Positions 1 through 5,732 of a stretch of 13,807 nucleotides of DNA are shown here, in pieces. Origin of the DNA: Desulfobacterales bacterium (GTDB lineage Bacteria > Desulfobacterota > Desulfobacteria > Desulfobacterales > RPRI01); NCBI GenBank assembly GCA_020052975.1, contig JAGVOC010000017.1, positions 1 through 13,807 of the forward strand. The letters are read 5' to 3'. The translations under genes were made by a program, and so were the position numbers. Below the pieces are notes generated by a model that was not told the DNA's origin, made no database searches, and saw nothing but the letters and a program-made list of their open reading frames with translations. Each line of letters opens with the position of its first letter. The stretch's first letter is position 1.

Positions 1-1
1 G

Positions 2-955
2 ATCCCATCGCAAACATTACCCTTAAATCATCTTACGCAAGTCATCAGCACCAGCCCCGCCGATGGCGGGGCCAGCCACGGGTTAGTCCCAGAGGGGTTG
101 GTCGCCGGAACACAGAAGGGAGTGTTCCTTTATGAGGGAGGCCAATGGGCTCCTTTATATCAAGGAATGGGAACGAATGTGATCAACGACTTAGTCGAAG
201 CCCCGGATGGCACTATTTATGCCGCCACGGACCGGGGAGTGTTCACGGTGCAGTTGACAGTCCCGTGGAAGGCTTCGCCTTCCCGGGATTTAATCCCCGA
301 AATCGCAAAGCGATTTCAAGGGATCGACAGTGGACAGTCGCCAGTACCTGCTTCTCATCTACTGAAGACTGGAGACTGGCGACTGGCCACTGGTCACGGG
401 AGGCTGTCGACTGACAACCGGCGACCAATGGAGCAGTTTGCCGACGAGCCGACGATCCGGAACGTCCACGCGTGGGCCGTGGATTATGCCGAAGTGCATC
501 CGGATAAAATCAAAAACTGGCGCCGGCTCGCCCAAAAACGCGCTTGGCTGCCGAGTATGGATATTGGGTTTGACACCAACCGCGATTGGAATTATTCCGA
601 CAGCATTTTTGGGACAACGTCGAGTGGCGGAAGCCATTACATTGCCCCCGATGATAAATCCTACGGCCAGGATTTGGGCTGGGATATTTCTTTGTCCTGG
701 GATTTAGCGGATTTGGTCTGGAGCTCGGATCAAACGTCGATTGATTCCCGCTCTAAACTCATGGTCGAACTTCGCGAAGAAATTTTGGATCAAGTCACGC
801 GGTTGTATTTCGAGCGCCGGCGGATTCAAGTCGAATTATTAAGCCAGTCGGACATTGATCCTGTCCTGGTGCCCGACAAGCAGTTGCGCATCGAGGAACT
901 CACGGCGCTGTTAGATGCGTTTACCGAAGGGAAGTTTAGTGAAAACATTAAATAG
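2..955 (+). CDS. Beta-propeller-like protein, 5' end outside window (partial)
   Basis: The reading frame is open from base 2 with no stop, so this is the 3' part of a longer gene; the TTG at 98 is only an internal codon. The early part carries repeats such as GTQKGVFLYEGGQW and DGTIYAATDRGVFTV, which resemble the short blades of two-component-regulator or sialidase-like propellers. A linker follows (about bases 250-430) rich in hairpin-forming DNA. After it comes a C-terminal domain of about 160 residues with aromatic stretches (IGFDTNRDWNYSDSIFG, DISLSWDLADLVW) and a charged helical end (LDQVTRLYFERRRIQVELL). I do not recognise that domain; the alternating aromatic residues could fit an outer-membrane or secreted protein, which is inference. 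The DNA is more GC-rich than the cluster from 1778 onward. Confidence 0.6.
   Translation: MPSQTLPLNHLTQVISTSPADGGASHGLVPEGLVAGTQKGVFLYEGGQWAPLYQGMGTNVINDLVEAPDGTIYAATDRGVFTVQLTVPWKASPSRDLIPEIAKRFQGIDSGQSPVPASHLLKTGDWRLATGHGRLSTDNRRPMEQFADEPTIRNVHAWAVDYAEVHPDKIKNWRRLAQKRAWLPSMDIGFDTNRDWNYSDSIFGTTSSGGSHYIAPDDKSYGQDLGWDISLSWDLADLVWSSDQTSIDSRSKLMVELREEILDQVTRLYFERRRIQVELLSQSDIDPVLVPDKQLRIEELTALLDAFTEGKFSENIK
54..72. repeat. Perfect 8-bp hairpin inside a reading frame
   Basis: GCCCCGCC and GGCGGGGC pair perfectly around the loop GAT. It lies inside the open frame of the partial first gene, not between genes. With the hairpins at 262-317 it suggests palindromic elements inserted into this coding region. 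Confidence 0.5.
262..317. repeat. Three consecutive palindromes inside a reading frame
   Basis: Bases 262-287 form a hairpin with GGAAGGC/GCCTTCC around TTC, extended by CCCG/CGGG with one bulged T. Bases 285-297 are the palindrome GGGATTTAATCCC. Bases 299-317 pair GAAATCGC with GCGATTTC around AAA, and flanking TCCC/GGGA can extend the stem. All are in frame and translated in the linker between the propeller-like part and the C-terminal domain. They resemble palindromic elements tolerated inside coding genes, as known from Rickettsia; that comparison is inference. Confidence 0.6.
327..426. repeat. Degenerate GACTGG / GTCGAC repeat patch
   Basis: A patch of short, partly tandem copies of (G)ACTGG (around 364-393: GACTGGAGACTGGCGACTGG followed by CCACTGG), flanked by GACAGTCGCC on the left and GTCGACTGACAACC plus GGCGACC on the right. 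It continues directly from the hairpins upstream and is translated as a low-complexity linker. It looks like inserted repeat sequence rather than a folded domain. Confidence 0.4.
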
Positions 956-961
956 GAGTAA

Positions 962-998
962 GGTGTAGGGTTTGGAAGCGAGTATGGGCGTAGGTAGT
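962..998. repeat. Left imperfect inverted repeat flanking the four-helix-bundle gene
   Basis: The segment around GGAAGCGAGTATGGGCGTAGG matches the reverse complement of the segment at about 1487-1522 (GAAGCGAGTATAGGCATAGG on that strand) with a handful of differences over some 35 bases. A second, weaker inverted partner (TATCCTCGCATCCAAAAC) lies at about 1031-1048, between this copy and the gene. Confidence 0.5.
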
Positions 999-1068
999 AG
1001 GGTTTAGCCCAAAAACAAATGACTTAAAACTATCCTCGCATCCAAAACATATAACTAGAATTAAAATA

Positions 1069-1485
1069 ATGGATAACAATCCGAAAAAACCGATAAAGAG
1101 TTTTAAAGACCTAGATGTTTATCAAAGAACGTATACGTTAATGGTGGATGTTATCACACGGATTGTCGAACACCTGCCGGAAAGAGAACGGTTCGATTTA
1201 AAAGATCAATTGAGTCGTTCGACAAAAGCAATTCCTCGTCTAATTGCTGAGGGCTATGCCAAAAAGCATCAAAAATTAGGATTTATTAAATATTTGGACG
1301 ATGCCTTAGCGGAATGCAATGAAACGATCGTTAGTTTAGAGCAGTGTTGCGATTTGTATTCAGATCTAATCGATGAAAAATTTGGAAGAGAGCTGATCCA
1401 GGGGTATGAAATTGCGGCCAAACAATTATATAAATTATCTCAGTCATGGTTGAATTTTAAAAGGAGAGAAGCAGTTTCCTTATAA
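1069..1485 (+). CDS. Four-helix-bundle protein (S23 / IVS-type family)
   Basis: A 138-residue protein beginning MDNNPKKPIKSFKDLDVYQR, the typical opening of the four-helix-bundle family first seen in intervening sequences of 23S rRNA. The family hallmarks are visible: KSFKDLDVYQ at the start of helix 1, an LKDQLSRSTKAIPRLIAEGYAKK segment in the middle, and FIKYLDDALAECNETIVSLE in helix 3. Members form pentameric alpha-helical toroids. Some (Avd) serve diversity-generating retroelements, but no reverse transcriptase or variable repeat is visible here. Most stand-alone members have no known function. The gene is isolated, has no clear Shine-Dalgarno sequence (AT-rich AATTAAAATA precedes ATG), and is bracketed by imperfect inverted repeats at about 962-998 and 1487-1522, which hints at a mobile unit. 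Confidence 0.85.
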   Translation: MDNNPKKPIKSFKDLDVYQRTYTLMVDVITRIVEHLPERERFDLKDQLSRSTKAIPRLIAEGYAKKHQKLGFIKYLDDALAECNETIVSLEQCCDLYSDLIDEKFGRELIQGYEIAAKQLYKLSQSWLNFKRREAVSL

Positions 1486-1486
1486 C

Positions 1487-1522
1487 CAACGACCTATGCC
1501 TATACTCGCTTCTAAAACCTAT
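1487..1522. repeat. Right imperfect inverted repeat flanking the four-helix-bundle gene
   Basis: Contains CTATACTCGCTTCTAAAACC, the near reverse complement of the block at 962-998, starting just after the four-helix-bundle stop codon. The pair would enclose a unit of about 560 bases holding only that gene. Confidence 0.5.
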
Positions 1523-1531
1523 GACCAAGAC

Positions 1532-1636
1532 TTAAACGCAGGGGCTGTTCGCGTGTCTCAAAGCAGAACGAGACCAATGGGGGATGAACCAAGAATGGGG
1601 AGTCAGCGGACTCCGCGGGACAGCTCCTCGCGTTAA
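1532..1636. repeat. Small inverted-repeat element of about 105 bases
   Basis: The left end TTAAACGCAGGGGCTGTTCGCG (in two parts, 1532-1553) resembles the reverse complement of 1614-1636, which runs CGCGGGACAGCTCC then TCGCGTTAA. Roughly three quarters of positions match over 22-23 bases. Between the arms is a perfect hairpin at 1599-1614 (GGAGTC, loop AGCG, GACTCC). No coding capacity is visible. It is MITE-like in form, but no target duplication was seen. Confidence 0.35.
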
Positions 1637-1682
1637 TTTTAAAAGCAGTCCATGGGACATCGTACTTAGGACATGGTGAAAA

Positions 1683-1766
1683 ATGGAAAAAATAAAGAGT
1701 TTTAAACAATTAAGGATTTGGCAGAAGGGAATTGAGGTGGTCAAGGCGGGAAAGAACAAAAAGTAA
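1683..1766 (+). pseudogene. Truncated four-helix-bundle protein gene
   Basis: An ATG at 1683 opens a 27-codon frame reading MEKIKSFKQLRIWQKGIEVV followed by seven residues and a stop. The first 20 residues match the start of the same four-helix-bundle family as the gene at 1069 (KIKSFKDLDVYQR in that gene), but the remaining roughly 100 residues are missing. It is a remnant of a second family member, cut off just upstream of the acyl-chain cluster. It is too short to fold as the bundle and is probably not functional. Confidence 0.6.
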
Positions 1767-1777
1767 GAATGGGGTAA

Positions 1778-2167
1778 TTGTTGCTATCCGTCGGCATGGA
1801 TATAGTAAGCATTGCAAGAATAAGAAAAATCATTGGAAATATTAACCTTTTAGAGACCGAAAGCGTTTTTAATAGCGTTTTTACTAAAAAAGAAATCGAA
1901 TATTGTTTATCGTCTAAGGATCCGGATAAGCACTATGCAGTGCGTTTTGCAGGAAAGGAAGCATTTTTAAAGGCGTTAGGAACAGGGCTCAAGGGAAACC
2001 TATTGTTGTCTGATATTGAGTTTTTGAATGAGGAGAATGGGAAGCCCCATGTGAATTGTTATGGGGGAGTTAAGAAGGAATTGTTAAAACATAAATTTAG
2101 AAAAATAAATGTTTCGTTCAGCCATTCTAGAGAGAATGCCGTTGCAATCATTATTTTGGAGAAGTAA
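1778..2167 (+). CDS. acpS: Holo-[acyl-carrier-protein] synthase
   Basis: This enzyme transfers the 4'-phosphopantetheine arm of CoA to the serine of an acyl carrier protein; the probable local target is the ACP at 2644. The 129-residue length is normal for AcpS. Visible motifs are GMDIVSIARI with the metal-binding Asp8, FAGKEAFLKALGTG with Glu61, and the C-terminal SFSHSRENAVAIIIL segment. The start is TTG at 1778 or the adjacent TTG at 1781. The ATG at 1796 would remove the conserved first strand (LLSVG), so it is unlikely. It is the first gene of the cluster, two bases before the dehydratase gene. A dedicated AcpS suggests the local ACP is not served only by the housekeeping enzyme. Confidence 0.9.
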   Translation: MLLSVGMDIVSIARIRKIIGNINLLETESVFNSVFTKKEIEYCLSSKDPDKHYAVRFAGKEAFLKALGTGLKGNLLLSDIEFLNEENGKPHVNCYGGVKKELLKHKFRKINVSFSHSRENAVAIIILEK

Positions 2168-2169
2168 AC

Positions 2170-2625
2170 ATGAAATTCGATGCAACTGAGATTAGGAAGA
2201 TGTTAAGGCATAGAGAGCCGTTCTTGTTTATTGATTCTATAGAAGATATTTCCGAAGATACCATAGAAGCATCTTTAAAGATTTTGGAGAATAACTTTTT
2301 TTTAAAAGGGCATTTCCCAACGGACCCGGTTATGCCCGGGGTCCTATTAATAGAAGCGATGGCTCAGGCAGCAGGTTTCTTAATCGCCTATAATTTATCA
2401 AAAGAGAACTCGATCAAAGGTGAAAATGGGCATGATTTCTTTCTGGCCAAAGTTAATTCCGTAAAATTTAAAGATAAAATCGTGCCTCCTTCGGAGTTGC
2501 GTATTAAGGTAAAGGTTAATCCCTCTATGATAGAGAATTTCTGTGAAGCCAGCGGTCAAATTTATGTCGATGGCGAACTTAAAGCTCTTGGCAGTCTAAC
2601 TTTATATCTTAAAATGAAAAAATAA
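2170..2625 (+). CDS. FabZ-like 3-hydroxyacyl-ACP dehydratase
   Basis: A hot-dog-fold dehydratase of 151 residues, which removes water from 3-hydroxyacyl-ACP to give the trans-2-enoyl-ACP. The FabZ hallmark is clear: GHFPTDPVMPGVLLIEAMAQAAG, with catalytic His48 and Glu62, and the N-terminal LRHREPFLFID. A Shine-Dalgarno GGAG lies about ten bases upstream of the ATG. The gene follows acpS by two bases. No enoyl-ACP reductase gene is present in the window, so products could keep double bonds, as in polyene pathways; that is inference. I leave the gene symbol empty because this is a cluster-specific paralogue rather than clearly the housekeeping fabZ. Confidence 0.9.
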   Translation: MKFDATEIRKMLRHREPFLFIDSIEDISEDTIEASLKILENNFFLKGHFPTDPVMPGVLLIEAMAQAAGFLIAYNLSKENSIKGENGHDFFLAKVNSVKFKDKIVPPSELRIKVKVNPSMIENFCEASGQIYVDGELKALGSLTLYLKMKK

Positions 2626-2643
2626 TACTAGAGGAGATACCTA

Positions 2644-2976
2644 ATGGACAAAAATGAATTGCTCAATAATGAAAAAGAGCTATTGAAATGGGTCAAAGAA
2701 GAATTGATTTTTAAGAGATTAAATTTATCGGAAATTGGATTGACAGTTAACGATGTAGGCGATGAAACGCTTCTTTTTCAAAAAGAAGGATTAGACCTTG
2801 ATTCTGTTGATGGACTAGAGTTGGCAGTCGGCATTGAACAAAAGCTTGGCTTAAAGGTTGGAAAGTTAAAAGAAGACACAGCGAGAGTGGAATTCGCTAC
2901 GGCCCGGTCAATCCGTGATTACATTCTAGAATTGCATGGAATGAAATCTAACTTCGCGAGAGCTCCCCACCTGTAA
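2644..2976 (+). CDS. Acyl carrier protein with an IS-derived C-terminus
   Basis: A 110-residue acidic carrier protein. The phosphopantetheine attachment motif is LDLDSVDGLEL with Ser54, followed by helix 2 and the VEFATARSIRDYILEL end typical of long ACPs in type II polyketide and aryl polyene-like clusters. It is longer than a housekeeping ACP (about 78 residues) because of an N-terminal helix and a longer loop after helix 2. A GAGGAG Shine-Dalgarno precedes the ATG. The final residues SNFARAPHL look foreign: their codons run into the left-end hairpin of an IS200-type remnant, whose loop supplies the TAA stop. The core fold appears complete, so the protein is probably functional. Confidence 0.88.
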   Translation: MDKNELLNNEKELLKWVKEELIFKRLNLSEIGLTVNDVGDETLLFQKEGLDLDSVDGLELAVGIEQKLGLKVGKLKEDTARVEFATARSIRDYILELHGMKSNFARAPHL

Positions 2977-3256
2977 AGGCGGGGGTGAGAGCTGTATCCT
3001 GTGTCTTCCGGCTATGATATACTGGCGGCATGCGATTAATAAAATCAGCATCGGTCTACCGGACGCAATATCATATTGTGTGGGTTGCGAGATTTAGACG
3101 AAAAATCCTGAATAAAGGGGTAGCCGAATATTTGAAGATCAAACTTCAAGAGGCAAGAAAATATTATCCGGATTGGGAATTTATTGAGATAGGGATACAA
3201 GAAGATCACATCCATTTGCATATGGTGATCCCATCGAAGTATGCAGTGAGCATGAT
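2957..3256 (+). mobile_element. Decayed IS200/IS605-type element, left part only
   Basis: The left boundary hairpin at 2965-2984 pairs CCCCACC with GGCGGGG (one A/C mismatch) around loop TGTAAA, framed by AGCT on each side. Downstream are a TATGAT -10-like box at 3013-3018 and the start of a transposase frame at 3030. Sequence recognisable as IS ends at about 3256. The right half, including the catalytic tyrosine region and right end, is absent. The remnant lies inside the cluster between the ACP and KAS III-like genes. Boundaries are approximate. Confidence 0.7.
3030..3256 (+). pseudogene. tnpA: IS200-type transposase (TnpA, Y1 HUH) fragment
   Basis: The first roughly 76 residues match IS200/IS605 TnpA: TQYHIVWVARFRRKIL near the start, PDWEFIEIGIQEDHIHLHMVIPSKYAVS in the middle, with the HUH metal-binding pair in HIHLH. 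The family is normally about 130-150 residues and needs a C-terminal tyrosine helix, which is missing here. After AVSMM the similarity stops, and the open frame continues by chance through the ribosome binding site into the KAS III-like gene, giving a 437-codon frame. The fragment cannot be active as a transposase. Confidence 0.8.
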
Positions 3257-3296
3257 GGTGGTGGTATGTCTCATCACCAGGAAGGAGGAGGGGAAT

Positions 3297-4343
3297 ATGC
3301 CATACATTGTAAGTACAGGCTCATATCTTCCAGGAGGCCAGCCGGTCACTAATGAAATGTTATCTGAAGTATTTGGTGAGTCCATTAAACTCATTGGAGA
3401 TTATTTCGAAGTAAATAGCCGATACTTTGTTGTTGATTATCGTACAGGAGAAAATACCAGCAATGAAAGCAATTCTGACTTCTGTTCCAAGGCTGTAAAA
3501 GAAGCTCTCAACAAAACTAAACTTAAAATCGACGACATTGGTTTAATAATAACCTCAACAAATACCCCCGACTACTCCCTTCCTCAAACTTCAGCATTGA
3601 TTCAAGAAAAAATTGGATTAAAAAATGCCATTGCCCTTGATCTTCGGGGAGGGTGCGCTGCGCCTTTACAGGGCATATTGATCGCTGAGAATTTTATTAA
3701 AAACGGAATGATCGAGAATGCCATTGTCGTTGGAAGCGAATGTTTTTCGAGCATATATTATGCTTATTTACTGAAAAATAAGACCAATTACTTAGTTAAG
3801 GACCTAATGAGTAGTTTAATATTTGGAGATGGTGCGGCCGCAGTCATTATCAGTAAGAATAAGGTCGGAAATGATTCTTTAGAAATTGAAGAAGTTTTTT
3901 CTCAATCATCGTTTCCCGATTGGCCATCAGGGTTTGTCGTGGCGTTAAGCGGATCAAAGATCAAGCATATTGGAGAAGCAGAGATTTCTCTAGGAGAGAT
4001 GATGAAACATTTACCAAAAGAAATCGAGTCCAGATTGCCAAAGGTTACAGAAGCTGCATTGAAAAGAGTGTATTCGGAAAGAGGATATAGCCCTCGCGAT
4101 TTCAGATTTATTATCGGCCCTCAAGCGAATAAACGTTTAGTAGATTCTCTCAATAAAACCTTTAAGATTACAAATTATTTTTACTATGGGGATATTACAG
4201 GCAATATCCCTGGGGGCGCTTTGCTGCTTGCTTTAGATAAGCTCTTAAAAGACCATGAATTGCCGCAAAAGGAAAAAATTCTGGTGCTTGGAGTCGAATC
4301 CTCAAAGTGGATCTATGGTTATTGTATTTTAAATAAGGCGTGA
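3297..4343 (+). CDS. KAS III-like ketosynthase homologue with atypical active site
   Basis: A 348-residue thiolase-fold protein of the FabH (3-oxoacyl-ACP synthase III) superfamily. I place the start at ATG 3297, behind a strong GAAGGAGGAGGGG ribosome binding site; the upstream in-frame codons belong to a transposase fragment. Cys120 lies in LDLRGGCAAPLQG, equivalent to the FabH nucleophile, and FGDGAAAVII is the usual second-half motif. The family His (usually PHQAN) is replaced: the protein reads FIIGPQANKR, with Pro275 at that place. The Asn of GNTSAAS appears replaced by Asp299 in YYGDITGNIPGG. FabH normally uses Cys-His-Asn to load and decarboxylate malonyl-ACP, so this protein may instead act as an acyltransferase or priming partner. 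It overlaps the next gene by four bases. Confidence 0.85.
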   Translation: MPYIVSTGSYLPGGQPVTNEMLSEVFGESIKLIGDYFEVNSRYFVVDYRTGENTSNESNSDFCSKAVKEALNKTKLKIDDIGLIITSTNTPDYSLPQTSALIQEKIGLKNAIALDLRGGCAAPLQGILIAENFIKNGMIENAIVVGSECFSSIYYAYLLKNKTNYLVKDLMSSLIFGDGAAAVIISKNKVGNDSLEIEEVFSQSSFPDWPSGFVVALSGSKIKHIGEAEISLGEMMKHLPKEIESRLPKVTEAALKRVYSERGYSPRDFRFIIGPQANKRLVDSLNKTFKITNYFYYGDITGNIPGGALLLALDKLLKDHELPQKEKILVLGVESSKWIYGYCILNKA

Positions 4344-4984
4344 GTGTGAATTTTGTCGGTTTAATAAATCATGAAAATATGGTCGGCGAGACACTGTTAA
4401 AAAGCTTCTCAGGGCTTTCAAATACAGAAGTAGCTGTTTTAACCAACGCCAATTTGGGAGAATTAATAAAAGAGAAGCTGCAAGATGATAATTTCTTTAT
4501 TTTTAATTCGAGATTTATCAATGAATTAGAGGAAGTAGATATTAATTACACTGAAAAGGTATGCAGCGAGTTGAATAATATATTTAGAGTAATTAAAGGA
4601 TTAATTCATAATTTGCATAAAGCTGATAAAAGAGCCAAATTTTTATTTATAACAACGAATCCCGGCATTAGTCATTTAGTATCGTTCCCCGTCTCTCCGA
4701 TATATGATGAAGCCATTCATTCCCTTGTCCATTCTCTTGCCAAAGAATTTAGGCCATCACAATTTGCATTTCACGGGATTTGCATAGAACCTATTTCTGA
4801 GATGTTGGATAAAGATGAACTTAGAAATTATAGGAGAAAAATGAAGGTGCATGGAATGCAAAAAAATCCGATAAGGTTAGATGCCTTAACATCGTTTATT
4901 AAAAATTTAGCCTTTACAGACTTTCGGCTGGCTTCAGGCAATATCTTTTATATTGCTGAAGGAATGGACCAGGTGAATCTTTAA
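4340..4984 (+). CDS. Degenerate SDR-like protein, probably non-catalytic
   Basis: A 214-residue protein related to short-chain dehydrogenases by its second half: FLFITTNPG where SDRs have the serine strand, SPIYDEAIHSLVHSLAKEFRP for the active-site helix, and LASGNIFYIAEGMD at the C-terminus (compare SGTCIRVDGGYS in the next gene). The cofactor-binding TGxxxGIG motif is not recognisable near the N-terminus, and the YxxxK motif has Ile126 where Lys is expected after Tyr122. It may be a structural partner for the intact ketoreductase that follows, or bind another ligand. The GTG start overlaps the preceding TGA (GTGA); a second GTG at 4346 is possible. The assignment to the SDR fold is moderate. 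Confidence 0.65.
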   Translation: MSVNFVGLINHENMVGETLLKSFSGLSNTEVAVLTNANLGELIKEKLQDDNFFIFNSRFINELEEVDINYTEKVCSELNNIFRVIKGLIHNLHKADKRAKFLFITTNPGISHLVSFPVSPIYDEAIHSLVHSLAKEFRPSQFAFHGICIEPISEMLDKDELRNYRRKMKVHGMQKNPIRLDALTSFIKNLAFTDFRLASGNIFYIAEGMDQVNL

Positions 4985-4985
4985 T

Positions 4986-5732
4986 ATGCTCCCTAATAAA
5001 ATTATAGCCGTTACAGGGGGAACGCGCGGCATAGGCAAGAGTGTTGTTTTAGAGTTTCTAAAACAAAAGGCCCAAGTTGTTGCAGTTTATTCACAAGATG
5101 GAGCTGCAGCAGAAAGAATAAAAGAAAATTTATCAGATGATCAGCGAAAAAGACTGCTTCTCTGCAAAGGTTCTATAAAAGACATAGGCTTCCTTCAGGG
5201 CCTTTTTAAAGATGTCGAAGCAAAGTTTGGGAAATTAGATATTTTAGTTAATAGCGCAGGAATAAATAAAGATAATTTATTTCTCGATATGGAAGAAGGC
5301 GATTGGAACGATGTGGTGGCAACGAATGTTAAGGGCACATTAAACGCTTGCTTGCTGGCATCAGAAATCATGAAGAAATCCACTGGTCCAAGTTATATTG
5401 TAAATATTTCTTCTATCTCAGGTGTCTTTGGCCGGGCAGGACAAGCGAATTACGCTTGTTCAAAAGGCGCGATTATAGGCATCACGAAGTTGCTTGCCAA
5501 AAAATTAGCAAAATACAATATTTTTGTTAATACGGTTGTTCCTGGTTTAATAAGAACAGAGATGATAACCAGTATGCCAGAAGAAAAGATAACAGAAATT
5601 ACTAACGCCACTATTTTAAAACGGATTGGGGAACCTGAAGAGGTGGCCAAAACTATTTCGTTCTTAGTCAGCGGGAATTTTTCTTATGTTTCCGGCACTT
5701 GCATTAGAGTAGATGGCGGATATTCTAAATGA
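4986..5732 (+). CDS. FabG-like 3-oxoacyl-ACP reductase (SDR)
   Basis: A 248-residue classical short-chain dehydrogenase that reduces 3-oxoacyl-ACP to 3-hydroxyacyl-ACP with NAD(P)H. Visible are the cofactor motif TGGTRGIG at 10-17, NSAG at 89-92, the catalytic tetrad Asn114, Ser143 (VNISSISG), Tyr156 and Lys160 (YACSK), PGLIRTEM after the active site, and the SGTCIRVDGGYSK C-terminus. The length matches FabG. It starts one base after the stop of the SDR-like gene and overlaps the ketosynthase gene by four bases (ATGA), so translation is probably coupled. With the dehydratase and ketosynthase it completes a reduce-and-dehydrate cycle. Confidence 0.92.
   Translation: MLPNKIIAVTGGTRGIGKSVVLEFLKQKAQVVAVYSQDGAAAERIKENLSDDQRKRLLLCKGSIKDIGFLQGLFKDVEAKFGKLDILVNSAGINKDNLFLDMEEGDWNDVVATNVKGTLNACLLASEIMKKSTGPSYIVNISSISGVFGRAGQANYACSKGAIIGITKLLAKKLAKYNIFVNTVVPGLIRTEMITSMPEEKITEITNATILKRIGEPEEVAKTISFLVSGNFSYVSGTCIRVDGGYSK

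Noticed and set aside
1069..1485. Avd component of a diversity-generating retroelement
   Set aside because: No reverse transcriptase, template repeat or variable repeat is visible nearby; only the four-helix-bundle family is shared.
1666..1674. TTAGGACAT, matching the reverse complement of part of the insertion-sequence repeat at 13730
   Set aside because: Nine bases with no second copy or flanking element nearby is too little to claim a solo end.
1512..1759. Two overlapping minus-strand open frames of 65 and 75 codons
   Set aside because: They cover repeat debris, show no recognisable domains, and lack ribosome binding sites.
3030..4343. A single 437-codon protein combining transposase and KAS III
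   Set aside because: The transposase similarity stops near 3256, and a strong ribosome binding site and ATG at 3297 give a normal-length KAS III-like protein. The in-frame join is an accident of insertion.
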